From the NCBI GenBank assembly GCA_907165275.2, contig OU015659.1, forward strand, positions 4,568,501-4,632,500: a stretch of DNA of 64,000 nt. The letters are read 5' to 3'. The DNA is from Zygaena filipendulae (lineage: Eukaryota; Arthropoda; Insecta; Lepidoptera; Zygaenidae). Under the pieces are notes generated by a model. That model was given only the letters and a program-made list of their open reading frames with translations. It did not search any database and was not told the origin of the DNA. Made by a program: the position numbers and the translations under genes. The stretch's first letter is position 1. Each line of letters starts with the position of its first letter. Below are positions 21,144 to 31,700 of the stretch, piece by piece.

Positions 21144-21673
21144 TGTGACGTCCTTGTCTAGGTTTATACAAATCTAGACTCAAACGCACTCTGGGTCAAA
21201 TACAATTGATGGAATGAACACGGTAATGTATTCGCCGAATCTAAAGGTTAACGACGTTCGACATCCAAGTACAGAGCAATACAATGCGCACGTACCTTAC
21301 TGGCGACTGCGGCTGCTGCTGCTGCACCTAGCCGATGAACTCCTCAACCGATTACTCGAAGAGCGCCTGATGATTGTCTATATTTTGCGTTTTATAAGGC
21401 CGGCCGGCAAAGCACAGGTGATAATTAGCACAAACACACAACAAAAGTTAGATTTGCGGTTCTAACACTTGGACACGTTACGAGAAGTAGATAGAAACTT
21501 GCAGAGCTCCTGCCGCTTCCGCGATTGCGTTCGTTCTCTCTTTTTCTCAACGTTTTTTCTCCGTACCCGCGCATGAGTTGATTAAAAAACCAACCGTTGC
21601 CACAGACTATGGATGTCAGTATCATTAACCACAGAATAATGAAATACGATAAAATTAGAATGAGGACGGAACA
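21144..21673 (-). repeat. BEL element 5' LTR
   Basis: 530 bp, the same length and, as far as I can read, the same sequence as 15827-16356. It is upstream of the coding frame and so carries the element's promoter. Short frames on both strands of the two LTRs are identical copies of each other and are not genes. Confidence 0.92.
21390..21396 (-). promoter_or_regulatory. Candidate TATA box of the BEL LTR
   Basis: TATAAAA on the minus strand within CTTATAAAACGC, about 280 nt into the LTR. It is the only good TATA match I see in the LTR and would place transcription start some 25-30 nt further on. Confidence 0.45.
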
Positions 21674-21678
21674 TGCAT
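21674..21678. repeat. Target site duplication of BEL element, right
   Basis: TGCAT, matching 15822-15826. Confidence 0.85.
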
Positions 21679-21855
21679 ACAAATTAAAAAATTTTAAAAT
21701 ACAATATTATCAATATAAAATATATGTACGGCATTTAGTTTCCGAGATATAAGAAGTTTTGTAAAGATGGGCGAACAAATTGTTTTGCGATTTTGATTGA
21801 TTATTATTTTTATTATTAAATGCTCAATTATCTACAATTTCATGTATCTCAATCT

Positions 21856-22054
21856 ACAATCTTTATAATTATAAATGCAAAAGTGAGTTTAGTTGTTTGT
21901 TTGTTACGCTTTCACGCCTTAACGGAATCGATCATCATGAAATTTTGCATGCACGTTGTCAGGGGTACAGAGAAGGACATAGGGTACTTTTTATCCCGGA
22001 TCTCCTCCGAGAACTCTGAAATTACCGCCGGTGAAACCGCGGGGAACAACTAGT
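21856..22054 (-). repeat. R1 repeat, complete and little decayed
   Basis: On the plus strand: TTATAATTATAAATGCAAAA, GTTACGCTTTCACGCCTTAA, ATCATCATGAAATTTTGCAT, GTTGTCAGGGGTACAGAGAA, GGGTACTTTTTATCCCGG, GCCGGTGAAACCGCGGGGAA, CAACTAGT. One of the best copies for a consensus. Confidence 0.8.
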
Positions 22055-23430
22055 AATATATAAAAGTTAAAGTGTCAAAAAAAGAAGTGTGTTTTTTTAC
22101 TCAAAGTTTGAAAAAGCTTTTTCTCAAATCAAGCTTTCAGAATTTCAACTTCAAATAAAAATATGTGCCAGTTTTTGAATATTTTTTCAATCCTTACTCA
22201 ATTGGCTATTCCTTTATCTATTGACTATTTTAGATAGGTACCGAGTACCGACTACCGAATCTAGTCTTATCTCAACACTCCACTTGGTCGTACGGTACGT
22301 GAGCACAGCTCATACCCATCCATATTAAATAATAATATATTAAGTAAGAAGGGTATGAGCCGGGCTCTAGTACCTTGGTAGAGGAACCCCCTGCCAATAT
22401 CGTCTCCTTTTGGGTTGAATATCACATATAATCTTTAGGTATAGCAACAATGAAGACAAACAAATAATTATTACTAATAACTTATACGTCGAGGGGATCG
22501 TCGTCTGCCTCTATGTTTGAATATTAGGTAGGTAATTAGTTGAATGTCGGGAAATCTAAAAATTTTATATTCTTGATATTAGGTAGGTATTATTATTACG
22601 TAAGTGCGACATGTACAATGGATAAATATAATTAATGTGTCATTTTAACTTTGTCATCGAGATGGTTTTTTTTTTTCGCCATTATTACTAATAATACAAT
22701 AATATGTCGTCTTTGCCTAAAAAAAATTTTTTTCGTATCCTAATATGCAAATACACATCTCGTGCCAACCGACAGGTGACGTGCGGCACCCTCGATTGTT
22801 TTTTGTTGTGATATTCAAATATTATGTGGCTTTTTCATTGTGAGTTTTTGTGGCGCTGGCGCGGGTGTCGTGCCAGGTGGTCTAAATAAAAAGTTTGTTT
22901 CTTTCGCTTGTAATGTAACAGCTTGCTAGAGTGTCTTGACTGATTCAATTTTCAATTACAATGGTTATCATCTTAGTACAAACATCATTAATAATTGAAG
23001 GAAAATTTACGATATTGTATACAGTATAGGTAAAAAGTTAAAATTTGCCTATTACTGTAATTAAATACAAGTATCTAATAATCATTTTACATTGTGTTAA
23101 ATATGCTGCTAACAGCTGTTGAACATCGTCACTTTCGAAAGGTTGATAACATTGAATCAAACTCTCATAATACACAAAGTTATTATATGTCGAGAAGTTG
23201 AAGGTTGCACGTGCCTCAATCGATTTTTGTGAGTCGATCGAATAATGTTATCTGCTAAAAACATAAATATGCCAGCGAGCTTTTCGGAAGTAGTGTCAAG
23301 ATTAAGTTCTATAAAAAGCCTTCCAATCAGCGCGAGTGTACGATGAGAGTCGAGACACGCAACGGAAGCGACTTTTTTTAATCTATTCAAATGAATTAGA
23401 TCGGGGATTCGTTTTATCTACACTTATTAT
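22055..23430. other. Spacer with a GC-richer part at 22740-22870
   Basis: No gene is seen. The part at 22740-22870 includes an octamer ATGCAAAT (22745-22752) and CCAACCGACAGGTGACGTGC. A second non-repetitive segment at 23190-23380 holds the palindrome-like TCGATTTTTGTGAGTCGATCG. The remainder is AT-rich with TAGGTAGGTA runs. Confidence 0.4.
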
Positions 23431-23618
23431 TAACTAGCTGTTCCCCCGCGGTTTCATCTGCGGTTATTTCGGAGATCCCGCGCAAATTTCGGGTTACAAT
23501 ATAGCCTATGACACTCACAAATAACGTGGGTTACTTTTGGTAAAAGAATTTTCAAAATCGATTCAGTAGATCCAGTGATTATCCCCAATACAACCTCACA
23601 AACTTTACCTCTTTATAA
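23431..23618 (+). repeat. R1 repeat, variant subfamily
   Basis: Head is ACTAGCTGTTCCCCCGCGG and TTTCATCTGCGGTTATTTCG. After the CTATG motif it switches to AAAGAATTTTC, ATCGATTCAGTAGATCCAG and ATTATCCCCAATACAACCTC. This differs from the usual tail and recurs at 23621 and 40606. Confidence 0.7.
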
Positions 23619-23620
23619 GC

Positions 23621-23851
23621 TACTAGCTGTCCCCCGTGGTTTCACCCGCGGTAATTTCGGAATAAAGCTACGGGAAACTACGGTAGTGCTGAGTGGAATA
23701 GTAAGTACCCTATGTCAATCGGAACTACCGTAGCTTCCTATAAGTGAAAGAATTTTCGAAATCGGTTTAGTATATCCAGAGATTACCCCCTACAACGTCA
23801 CAAACTCACAATTCATTCACAAACTCACAAAACTGTAGCTCTTTATAATTA
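23621..23851 (+). repeat. R1 repeat, variant subfamily, tandem to previous
   Basis: Begins ACTAGCTGTCCCCCGTGG only 3 bp after the previous copy. It contains ACCGTAGCTTCCTATAAGTG, AAAGAATTTTCGAAATCGG, and CCAGAGATTACCCCCTACAA. Confidence 0.7.
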
Positions 23852-23920
23852 TGTACGAGTAGTATCTATAGATATTTATACTAATATTCTTCTTTTTCTT
23901 CTTCATATTATTCCTTCTTC

Positions 23921-24124
23921 TTTATAATATTAGTAAGGATGTAATAAAGATGTAAGGTTTGTACCTATTGTGTGTGAGTTTATAGGAAGTAATCTCTGCA
24001 CCTGCTGAACCAATTTTGAAAATTCTTTCACTTATAGGAAGCTACAGTGTTCCTCAGTGACATACGGTACTTTATATCCCGGAATTCCAGTGAGAGCTCC
24101 TTAATTAAACCGCGGGAAGCGACT
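23921..24124 (-). repeat. R1 repeat, inverted to previous
   Basis: On the plus strand: TAATATTAGTAAGGATGTAA, TTGAAAATTCTTTCACTTAT, AGGAAGCTACAGTGTTCCTC, AGTGACATACGGTACTTTAT, ATCCCGGAATTCC. Opposite orientation to 23621-23851, so the three copies form a cluster with an inverted pair. Confidence 0.7.
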
Positions 24125-24897
24125 ATTGAAATATAAGATACTAGTTATTGTTCTATAAGATTTTATTGGGTAAAAAGTTGAGAACGTCTGTAGCGGTATC
24201 GAGCGGGCGCGGGCGTTGGCTTGGCTGGCGCTTGGCGTGTGCGCTTAGCGTGCAGCCCTCGCGGCGACGCGCGCGCACCTGCCGGCCAATTATCTGGTCA
24301 TTAGCCGGCACGGAACCCGCGAAACCCCGAAATTAGTGTGCACAACCCTAATCGCCCTCTCCGAAACTGTATACCTATGCACTTTTTAAGTACAATTCGG
24401 GTATTTATTTACGAAAACATTTCAAGAGGTTCGCGATTCTTCGATTTTTAATACGATAAATTTAGGGTTACGTTTTGAAAAAATAAAATAAAAAAAAGAA
24501 ACAATAAGAGCATTTAGTGTTGAGTATATACACGGTGTTGTGATTTTTGAAGGCGCTTGTGAAGCGGGAAGAGTTGGGATGAGAGCGAAGACACAATGGG
24601 CGCCCCCCGCGGTATAGTGCGCTAATGTATGCGCGCGCGGCGTCGGCGACAGCGGCCGCGACACGACACGCGGACACGCCGCGCCGACACGCCGCGGTCG
24701 CGGTCGCGGTCGCCACAACACAAACATTTCAACGGATTTAATTTATCGTCGTGTCGCACCAACAACGGCGCGGGCGGCGCGCAAAAAATATAACATTAAG
24801 GTGCTGTTCCACTGGACCATTTTATTTATCTCTCATGATACGAGTAGGTAAGTAATTATGTTATCTACATTGCAATTCTCGCGTATACTATTGATAC
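24125..24897. other. Two CpG-rich islands (24185-24345 and 24590-24790)
   Basis: The first holds GAGCGGGCGCGGGCG and GCGGCGACGCGCGCGCACC. The second holds a GCGGTC hexamer repeat (about 24690-24712). Minus-strand frames over the second island (24422-24727) are arginine-rich artefacts of CG composition. They are followed by very AT-rich DNA. They may be promoter-type islands; no transcript can be inferred. Confidence 0.4.
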
Positions 24898-25080
24898 AAA
24901 TCCTTAATATTATAAATGCGAATTTGATTTTATTTGTTTGTTTGTTACGATTTCACGCCATAACTACGCTCGGGCACCCGCTCATCGTAAAATTTCAGGA
25001 GGCCATAGGATACTTTTAATTCCAGATTTCCCGCGGGAACTTCAAAATTGAGGCGGCCGAAACAGCGGTGAATAGCTAGT
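24898..25080 (-). repeat. R1 repeat, near-complete
   Basis: On the plus strand: AATCCTTAATATTATAAATG, GTTACGATTTCACGCCATAA, TAAAATTTCAGGAGGCCATA, GATTTCCCGCGGGAACTTC, GAATAGCTAGT. Confidence 0.7.
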
Positions 25081-25091
25081 ATTGATATAAA

Positions 25092-25265
25092 GAGTCAGGA
25101 GTCGTTTTAATAATTACTTAATTTTAAGGTTAAGTACTTAATTTTAGGTTTTACAAACAATTAATTATAAAACATCCCCGAGTGCGGCAGTTTTGTTCTT
25201 AAAATCATTAGGTAGGTACCTAAAATTCAGTAGTCATTAAAACGACTCATGAGCGCGGTCGTAAA
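25092..25265. repeat. R5 MITE-like element, copy 1
   Basis: Ends are inverted: GGAGTCGTTTTAATAATTAC at the left and TAGTCATTAAAACGACTCAT at the right. TTAATTTTAAG follows the left end as in the other copies. The interior includes GAGTGCGGCAGTTTTG. No coding capacity. Confidence 0.7.
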
Positions 25266-26262
25266 TCGAGATATTTGATTAAATTTTTGTGTTTACATAA
25301 TGATTTATTATCCAAGTTTATTAAGTTTATCTGGTATCATACCTGAAAAAATCAGTATCAAACAAAAAATCTGACGCAATGTGACGTAGTTTAACTATGT
25401 ATTTTCATTGTAACGAGCGAAACGCTTCTGTGTACTTTCAAGTCTGTAAATATATAAATTAATCCGAAAGCTTAACGCCATCCACAAGTATAAGAAAATT
25501 ACGTAGAGTGAAACAATTGTACCTACCACTTTGTTAAAATAGCATAAAGCGATAGAAGCAAAAGTTACCATATAAATCTAAATAAAAAATGTGTCATATA
25601 CCTACGTAAGTATGTATAGTTTGAATTTGTAAAGCACAGGGAGAAGGCACCTTAAGGCGAGCAACATGGAATATTATCAAGTTCTGAATGTGGATGACTC
25701 AGTCGTTAAGAGCAATTTTGAATATTATAATATTATGTAAACTAGATTTTTGTTCGCCGGCCCTTGTCGTAGACGTCGCTGACACACAATTAGTGACATT
25801 TATTAGAACAACGATTGTGTGCCGGCGACATCCTCATATGAATATTATAATACTATATTTATTGTTAACAATGGTTTCGAGCAATTTCAACACGGAATTT
25901 ACATAATAATATGTATCTCTACAAGGTTACAATGATATTCTATTCTTGATGATTTTAGGTTCATGTGTTTACGAATAAATATTTAGGAACTAGCTGTGTA
26001 ACGAGGCGGCTGTATGATGCCTCATTTCTATTACTTTTTATTTTTTTAAAAACCTATTGTATTTTGTATTCTAATTTTTCATTCTTTTTTTAAATTAATT
26101 TTTTTTTTGTTTTGTTTCATGACTTCTAGATTAAATTTGTAGCCTACGCATGAAAATTAATACTAACTGCACCATAATAAATTAAATTTAGCTTTTTCAA
26201 AATATTTATTTATTTATCGGAACTAACGGGTATAGAGGTAGGTATATCTACCCCTCTACCGG
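25266..26262. other. AT-rich spacer
   Basis: No gene is seen. A segment at 25700-25900 shows GAATATTATAATATTATG and, later, GAATATTATAATACTATA as direct repeats around a GC-richer core with CGCCGGCCC and GTGCCGGCGAC. Short frame 25688-25906 is not credible. Confidence 0.4.
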
Positions 26263-26448
26263 CTCAGCTCTTACCCGTGGTTTTCCACGCGTTAATTTTA
26301 GAGTTTCTATGGGGATTCCGGGATAAATGTCCTTTTCCTGATAACTTCTATGAAAAAAACCATGATAATGGATTTTATTATTAGATAGTAAAGTCATAAA
26401 AAGGTAACAGACAGACATACTGATTTACTTTAGCATTTTTAATATTGG
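26263..26448 (+). repeat. R1 repeat, diverged
   Basis: CTCAGCTCTTACCCGTGG, TTAATTTTAGAGTTTCTATG, GGGATTCCGGGATAAATGTC, and the tail AAGGTAACAGACAGACATAC. Confidence 0.65.
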
Positions 26449-27257
26449 TGCATATATTATTTACTAATAAATTTTTAAATATTTTAATCTACAGTCCATC
26501 AAATATTCGTTTATTAAAGTTTACTTATTATTTTCACGTTACATAAGTAGTTCAACTTATTACGCGTATTTTTATATGCATTTCGTATGTAAATCTGGCA
26601 CCTACCTACTATTGCATTGATAGTAAGAGCAAACATGGTAATAACGTTGCTCATCGTATTACGTACTTGCATTACATTCGCAACAAAATAGCGTAACCGC
26701 TCTTATTATCCGTCCGTGTCATTCCCTCGGATTCCGCCCACGAGTGCGCCCCTGGCGGCGAGCCTCCCCGGCCACCCACCGCCGCGAGTGGCTTCGGTTC
26801 TGCTCCTTGATCGGTGGCTGGCAAAAACTGCATTTGCATAGAGCGCGAGCGATCCTCGACGCGATAGTGCCCTGCCAGTGCCACGAGCCCTATAGAAGCA
26901 CACCGAACACTCGGACACACTAATACGAACGGATGCCATATTGTGTCTCTGTTACAATTTTAAACCTGATAAAAAACTTATTTATAAAACTACTACTTAA
27001 AAATGAATTTCGGTTTGTTCGTGCGATCGTTCGTCTTCTATGCATTGTTATATCCTTTATCAGAGGCATTATTATGTAACTTTGTTTCTATAATTTTTCG
27101 GTTGCTATCAAAAACATGGCGGTTTTGCGATTACAATAATATACACGTTTTGACACCTACAATATCTAGCAATCAACCAAAATAAACAAAGGTATTTCAA
27201 AAGTTGAAGCAGTCTATGTCAGTACATGATTAATTCATCACAAAACCATTATTTGTC
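26449..27257. other. Spacer with a GC-rich island at 26700-26940
   Basis: The island contains GAGTGCGCCCCTGGCGGC, an exact octamer ATTTGCAT (26832-26839) and CCCTATAGAAGC, a possible weak TATA context. Overlapping minus frames (26672-26939) are not recognisable proteins. Downstream is AT-rich. A 60-codon frame at 27003 has a hydrophobic start, but nothing else supports it. Confidence 0.4.
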
Positions 27258-27312
27258 TGATTGAAACTGAAATATGATAGCAACAAAAGTTACCTAATTG
27301 CCCTGCAGGTGA
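27258..27312 (+). repeat. R8 fragment
   Basis: TGATTGAAACTGAAATATGA, TAGCAACAAAAGTTACCTAA and TTGCCCTGCAGGTG match 43181-43235, where the same phrase lies inside a SINE-like unit. Confidence 0.5.
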
Positions 27313-27475
27313 CGATGAATCTGATGAATTTTTATGCGAAAAAAAAACCGTATAGCATTATGAATTGCAATGCATCACGGGAATTAGCTTACGCGTTTAT
27401 CTGTGATCCTTCGAAACCTTCTAAACAAAAGATTTTGTAGCAGTCCTCACTTCTATTTACAGATAATTTATAATA

Positions 27476-27520
27476 AGGGTTCCCTAGGGAATTTCGAAAT
27501 GTAAGTGGAGCACAGCTAGC
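27476..27520 (-). repeat. R1 repeat, short remnant
   Basis: GGGTTCCCTAGGGAATTTCG followed by GTGGAGCACAGCTAG. Confidence 0.45.
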
Positions 27521-27580
27521 ACAGCTGTTTACAAACTTTGAAAAATAATTTTACTCTACACGTTTCACGTTTTCTTCTTT

Positions 27581-27655
27581 TACTAGCTGTTCCCTGCGGT
27601 TTCACCCGAATTAATTTGGGATTGTTCGCGGGAACTCCGTGAAATCAGTTCTTAG
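27581..27655 (+). repeat. R1 repeat, head fragment
   Basis: TACTAGCTGTTCCCTGCGG, TTTCACCCGAATTAATTTGG, TTCGCGGGAACTCCGTG. Confidence 0.65.
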
Positions 27656-28050
27656 CTGAGATCTCTCAGCTTCATAGGTCAAGTATAGTTTTGGAAATTT
27701 CGTGTTTTAGTCGGTGATTGACCTTTCGCTTTTACATATATTATGCAGTGTATGTAAATATTTACATATAGGTAGGTATAATTCGTGAAATCATTGTGTT
27801 CGTTTTTTATAGTGCGCTCAATCTACAATAATAAAGTGTACACAATGCTTTCTTGGTCCGTGTGTCGCGGTGACAAATGCGGATGCCACCCACCTCACGC
27901 ACGACCCTGGCCGCTCAAGACGACCCAATAAATACAACACGCATTTACATCTCCCAGTTTTTATATATTTAATTGAATCCCACGGAGCGCAACGTCGTTT
28001 TGATGTCTCAACTCTGTAGTCGGTCTGACAACTTCATTTTATGCTTTTCT
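27656..28050. other. Spacer without a gene
   Basis: AT-rich sequence with one GC-richer stretch (27850-27930: GTGTGTCGCGGTGACAAATG) of no recognised type. Confidence 0.45.
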
Positions 28051-28200
28051 ATACTAATATTATAAAGAGAAAAGATAAGATTTTTGTATATTTGTTTATT
28101 TGTTTGAAAATTGTAATGGATAAACACAAAAACTAATGAACCGATTAAAAAAATTCTTTCACTTACAGGAAGCTACAGTGTTCCTTAGTGACATAGGGTA
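28051..28200 (-). repeat. R1 repeat, variant subfamily, tail half
   Basis: On the plus strand: ATACTAATATTATAAAGAGA, AATTCTTTCACTTACAGGAA, GCTACAGTGTTCCTTAGTGA, CATAGGGTAGG. Same subfamily as 23921-24124. Confidence 0.65.
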
Positions 28201-28473
28201 GGTACCTACTTACATAGGGTGCTTATAAATTTCCTCATACAGAAACACTGTTGAATTATTTTAAAGAAACTTGAATAAAGTTTTAAATTTTCTGAGTCTC
28301 ATTGTTCTTTGAATGCTGTTCATTCTAATCCACCAGATCTTAACCAATCGACAGTTTTTTTGTAAATTGGCAAAAGCATATTCCTTAATTAAAATAATAT
28401 TGCTATAGGTCGTAATATCAAAGTCCTCTTCATATAGCCTTACATCGTTTATGAAATGACGTAACTGACGGGT

Positions 28474-28478
28474 GTTTT
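28474..28478. repeat. Target site duplication of copia element, left
   Basis: GTTTT, repeated at 32967-32971 after the right LTR. Confidence 0.75.
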
Positions 28479-28641
28479 TGTTAAAACTCCGTGGTTTACC
28501 ATGAAGACATCCTGGCCTAATATGTGTCATGTATATATTTAAATTTACTATTCGTTTTATGACACATTGTGACTTACTACTTCCATAATAAAATCCAATG
28601 GTGAAACATCTTTGTTTCATTATACTATACATATAATAAGT
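28479..28641 (+). repeat. Copia element 5' LTR
   Basis: 163 bp, beginning TGTTAAAACTCC. Judged by the primer site that follows and the target duplication on the other side, it ends in ATAATAAGT, not the usual CA. It contains a TATATATTTAAA stretch and AATAAA, so both promoter and poly(A) signals can fit in this short LTR. Confidence 0.88.
28532..28541 (+). promoter_or_regulatory. Candidate TATA box of the copia LTR
   Basis: TATATATTTA, 54 nt into the LTR and about 55 nt before the AATAAA at 28587-28592. Confidence 0.45.
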
Positions 28642-28652
28642 GGTTATGGGCC
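28642..28652 (+). other. Primer binding site, internal initiator tRNA-Met type
   Basis: GGTTATGGGCC is complementary to the anticodon-loop half of insect initiator tRNA-Met (GGCCCATAACC), not to a tRNA 3' end. Drosophila copia is known to prime from such a cleaved initiator tRNA. Pairing stops after 11 nt. Confidence 0.75.
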
Positions 28653-28701
28653 AATTTATTGGAATTATTTAGTGTAAAAGCCAATAAAATAGTATAGTAT
28701 T

Positions 28702-31700
28702 ATGGAGTCTCTATCGAAAACGACACAAGCTCTAAGCAATACAGCGGCGACACCATCAGGTATTTCAATTACTAAATTAAATGGTAAAAATTTCAATACC
28801 TGGGCGTTCAGCATCGAGTGCTTGCTCACCGATCTCGACTTATGGGAAGTAGTCACAAAACCTGTCGACAATGCTGATCCAGCTGCACAGCGGAAAGACG
28901 CTAAGGCAAGAGCAAAGATATGCCTAGCCTGTGATGAGAGCATCTACCCAATAATTAGATCTACAAAAACAGCTTACGAAACTTACAATTCCCTCAAGAA
29001 GGCGTATGCTGACAGCGGACTGACACGTAGACTAGCGCTCATGAAGAAGCTTTTATCAAATATTTTCAAAGGAAACATACATGAATATATAAATTTTACA
29101 CTCTCAACACAGCAAGAGCTACAATGTATAGGTTGCGGAATAGATGACGAGTTCTTGGCAATAATTATGCTTGCTGGACTACCAGAAAGATATCAACCTT
29201 TAGTCATGGCACTTGAACATTCCAACACTAAAATGACATCAGAAAATGTGGTGGCGGCTCTTCTAAAAGAAGATTCCCGGACTGGCAGTACCTCTATGAA
29301 ACCTACCCAAGAACCTATTGGATCTAACAATGCGGCACTACACATTAACAGTCGTAAGAAGAAGTTCTGCACGTATTGTAAGAAAAAGGGACATCTAGTA
29401 TCTGATTGTAGGAATAAGAACAAGAAAGTTTCGGCAACGGCTTCAAATTATACATCCGAATTCACACTTTCATCTTGTTTCACTAACATTCCTCTCACAG
29501 GTTCACGAGATTGGTTCATAGATTCTGGCGCAAGTTCACACATGAGCAATAGGAAAGATTGGTTCTCAAGTATGAGCAAACATATTGTTCCTATTACAGT
29601 TGCTAATAAGGAGCAACTACTCAGCCAAGGGAAAGGTACTATCCATTTACCTATTTCTGATCATGTTAATAAAATTAGTGATGCGTTATTTATTCCTGGC
29701 TTAGCTACAAACCTTTTATCTGTAAATAATTTAGTTAAAAAAGGTTTCGACGTTTTATTTACATCCGACAACGCAAAAATCATAGAGAGCGGTGGTTGTC
29801 AAGTGACAGGTAAAGTCATTGCTACAGGTTCGAACCATAAAGGCATGTATAAATTAGATATAAAGAGTTCACATGCCATGTATACACCCACCAAAGAGTC
29901 TGCCATGCTTTGGCACAGGCGCCTTGGTCATCTTAATGCAAGTAGCATGAATATTCTTAAAAATAATGATACTGGTATAGATTTTAACGGAACTTTTAAA
30001 GAAAAGTGCGTTCCGTGTCTACAAGGTAAACTGGCTAAGAAACCGTTTACAAACTCTAAAAGTAAATCGAGTAAAGTCCTACAGTTAGTTCACTCGGACC
30101 TATGCGGACCTATGAGTACGCACTCGTGGGGCGGAGCTCTTTATTTACTAACTTTTACAGACGACTTTAGTCGCAAAACTTTTGGATATCTTTTAAAATC
30201 AAAAGCTGAAGTATTCACAAAGTTTGTAGAGTTTAAACATTTGGTAGAAAATCAGACTGGTGAACGGATTAAAGTTCTACGTTCGGATAATGGTCGCGAG
30301 TATGTCAATCACAACATGACTACTTTTCTGAAGGAAAATGGCATTGTGCATCAAACCACAATACCATATACTCCTCAACAAAATGGAGTTTCAGAACGCG
30401 TCAACCGGACTATTATAGAAAGGGCCAGGTCTATGCTCAATGATTCTAAGCTACCATTTGCCTATTGGGGAGAAGCGGTAAATACCTCAATTTATTTAAA
30501 GAACCGTGTACCTACGCAGTCTTTAAATAATAATATTCCAGAAGAATTGTGGACTGGAAAGAAAATTAATCTTTCGAATTTAAGAGTTTTTGGTTGTGAA
30601 GCTCACGTCCTTATTCCAAAAGAAAAAAGAACAAAACTGGAATCAAAAACTCAAACCTGTATTTTCGTAGGTTATTCTACTGAAAGCAAAGGCTATAGGC
30701 TCATAAATCCAAAAAATCCTCGAGCAATTATAGTTGCAAGAGACGTTGTCTTTTTAGAAGACAAAATGTATTATTCTCAGTCGAACGCAGAGTCGATTGT
30801 AGATTCGGCTACAAACGAATCGCAATCTCTTTCACCACAGCCAGCAGTATTTGTACCACTAGATGATGAAACACCAATTTTCAATCCAATTTCACAGCCA
30901 TCTGCACCTGTAGTACTTGAGTCTGACACATCGTCCTCAAAGTATTTATCTGCATCAGAAGTACCTGAAGCACCTGAACGTTTACCGAATGTTTCAGAAA
31001 CAGTAGTAGAATCTGCACCTGAACTTCAAAGGAGATACCCAACCCGAGAAAGGCGTCCTCCTGAAAGGTTTCAGGAGAATCTCTACCTGATTTCAGATGT
31101 GGAACCGGAAACTTATAAAGAAGTTGCAGATCACCCGCAGAAAAATAAATGGCTTGATGCAATGAAGGCTGAATATAATTCCTTGATCAAAAATGGAACG
31201 TGGATTCTCGTTGACAGACCCTCCAGCAGGAAGACAACGAAGTGCAAGTGGGTTTATAAAATTAAAAAAGATACTAGTGGACAAATAACAAAATACAAAG
31301 CCAGACTAGTAGCCAAAGGTTTCACTCAAGTAGCTGGAGTGGACTACGGAGAAACTTTTTCACCGGTTGCTAGATTATCTACAGTACGGCTTTTATTGGC
31401 ATTTGCTGCTCAACATGGATTGCAAGTAGATCACCTTGATGTGGAGACTGCTTTCCTTAATGGTGACCTCGACGAGGAAATTTATATGGAGCAACCCGAG
31501 GGCTTTGCTACAGATATAAAAAATAAAGTCTGCTTACTCAAAAAGGCAATTTACGGACTTAAACAAGCTCCACGACAGTGGAATTTAAAAGTTCGTGAAA
31601 TTATGAAAAATTTGTCGATGACACAAACAGCGAACGAGCACTGCTTCTACTACAAAAGAGATGGTAGCGACCTCTTGGTTGTTGCAGTATTCGTTGACGA

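Larger units (their letters stand above)
15827..21673 (-). mobile_element. BEL/Pao LTR retrotransposon lacking RT and RNase H
   Basis: Complete at both ends: two 530-bp LTRs, 5-bp target duplication, primer site, purine-rich tract and one continuous open frame. The total of 5847 bp is about 1.5 kb short of a typical BEL/Pao element, because the reverse transcriptase and RNase H coding block is missing. I see no differences between the LTRs, which implies recent insertion. Integration must have used reverse transcriptase supplied in trans, or the deletion arose during the reverse transcription that made this copy. Related full-length copies elsewhere in the genome are expected. Confidence 0.9.

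Noticed and set aside
15827..21673. BEL element as an endogenous retrovirus with an envelope gene
   Set aside because: No frame after integrase; the stop codon is 123 bp before the 3' LTR, leaving no room for an envelope.
24422..24727. Arginine-rich minus-strand frames
   Set aside because: Two overlapping frames over a GCGGTC-repeat CpG island; composition explains both.
28261..28632. 123-codon minus-strand frame
   Set aside because: Its first half is the copia LTR read backwards and the rest is AT-rich flank.
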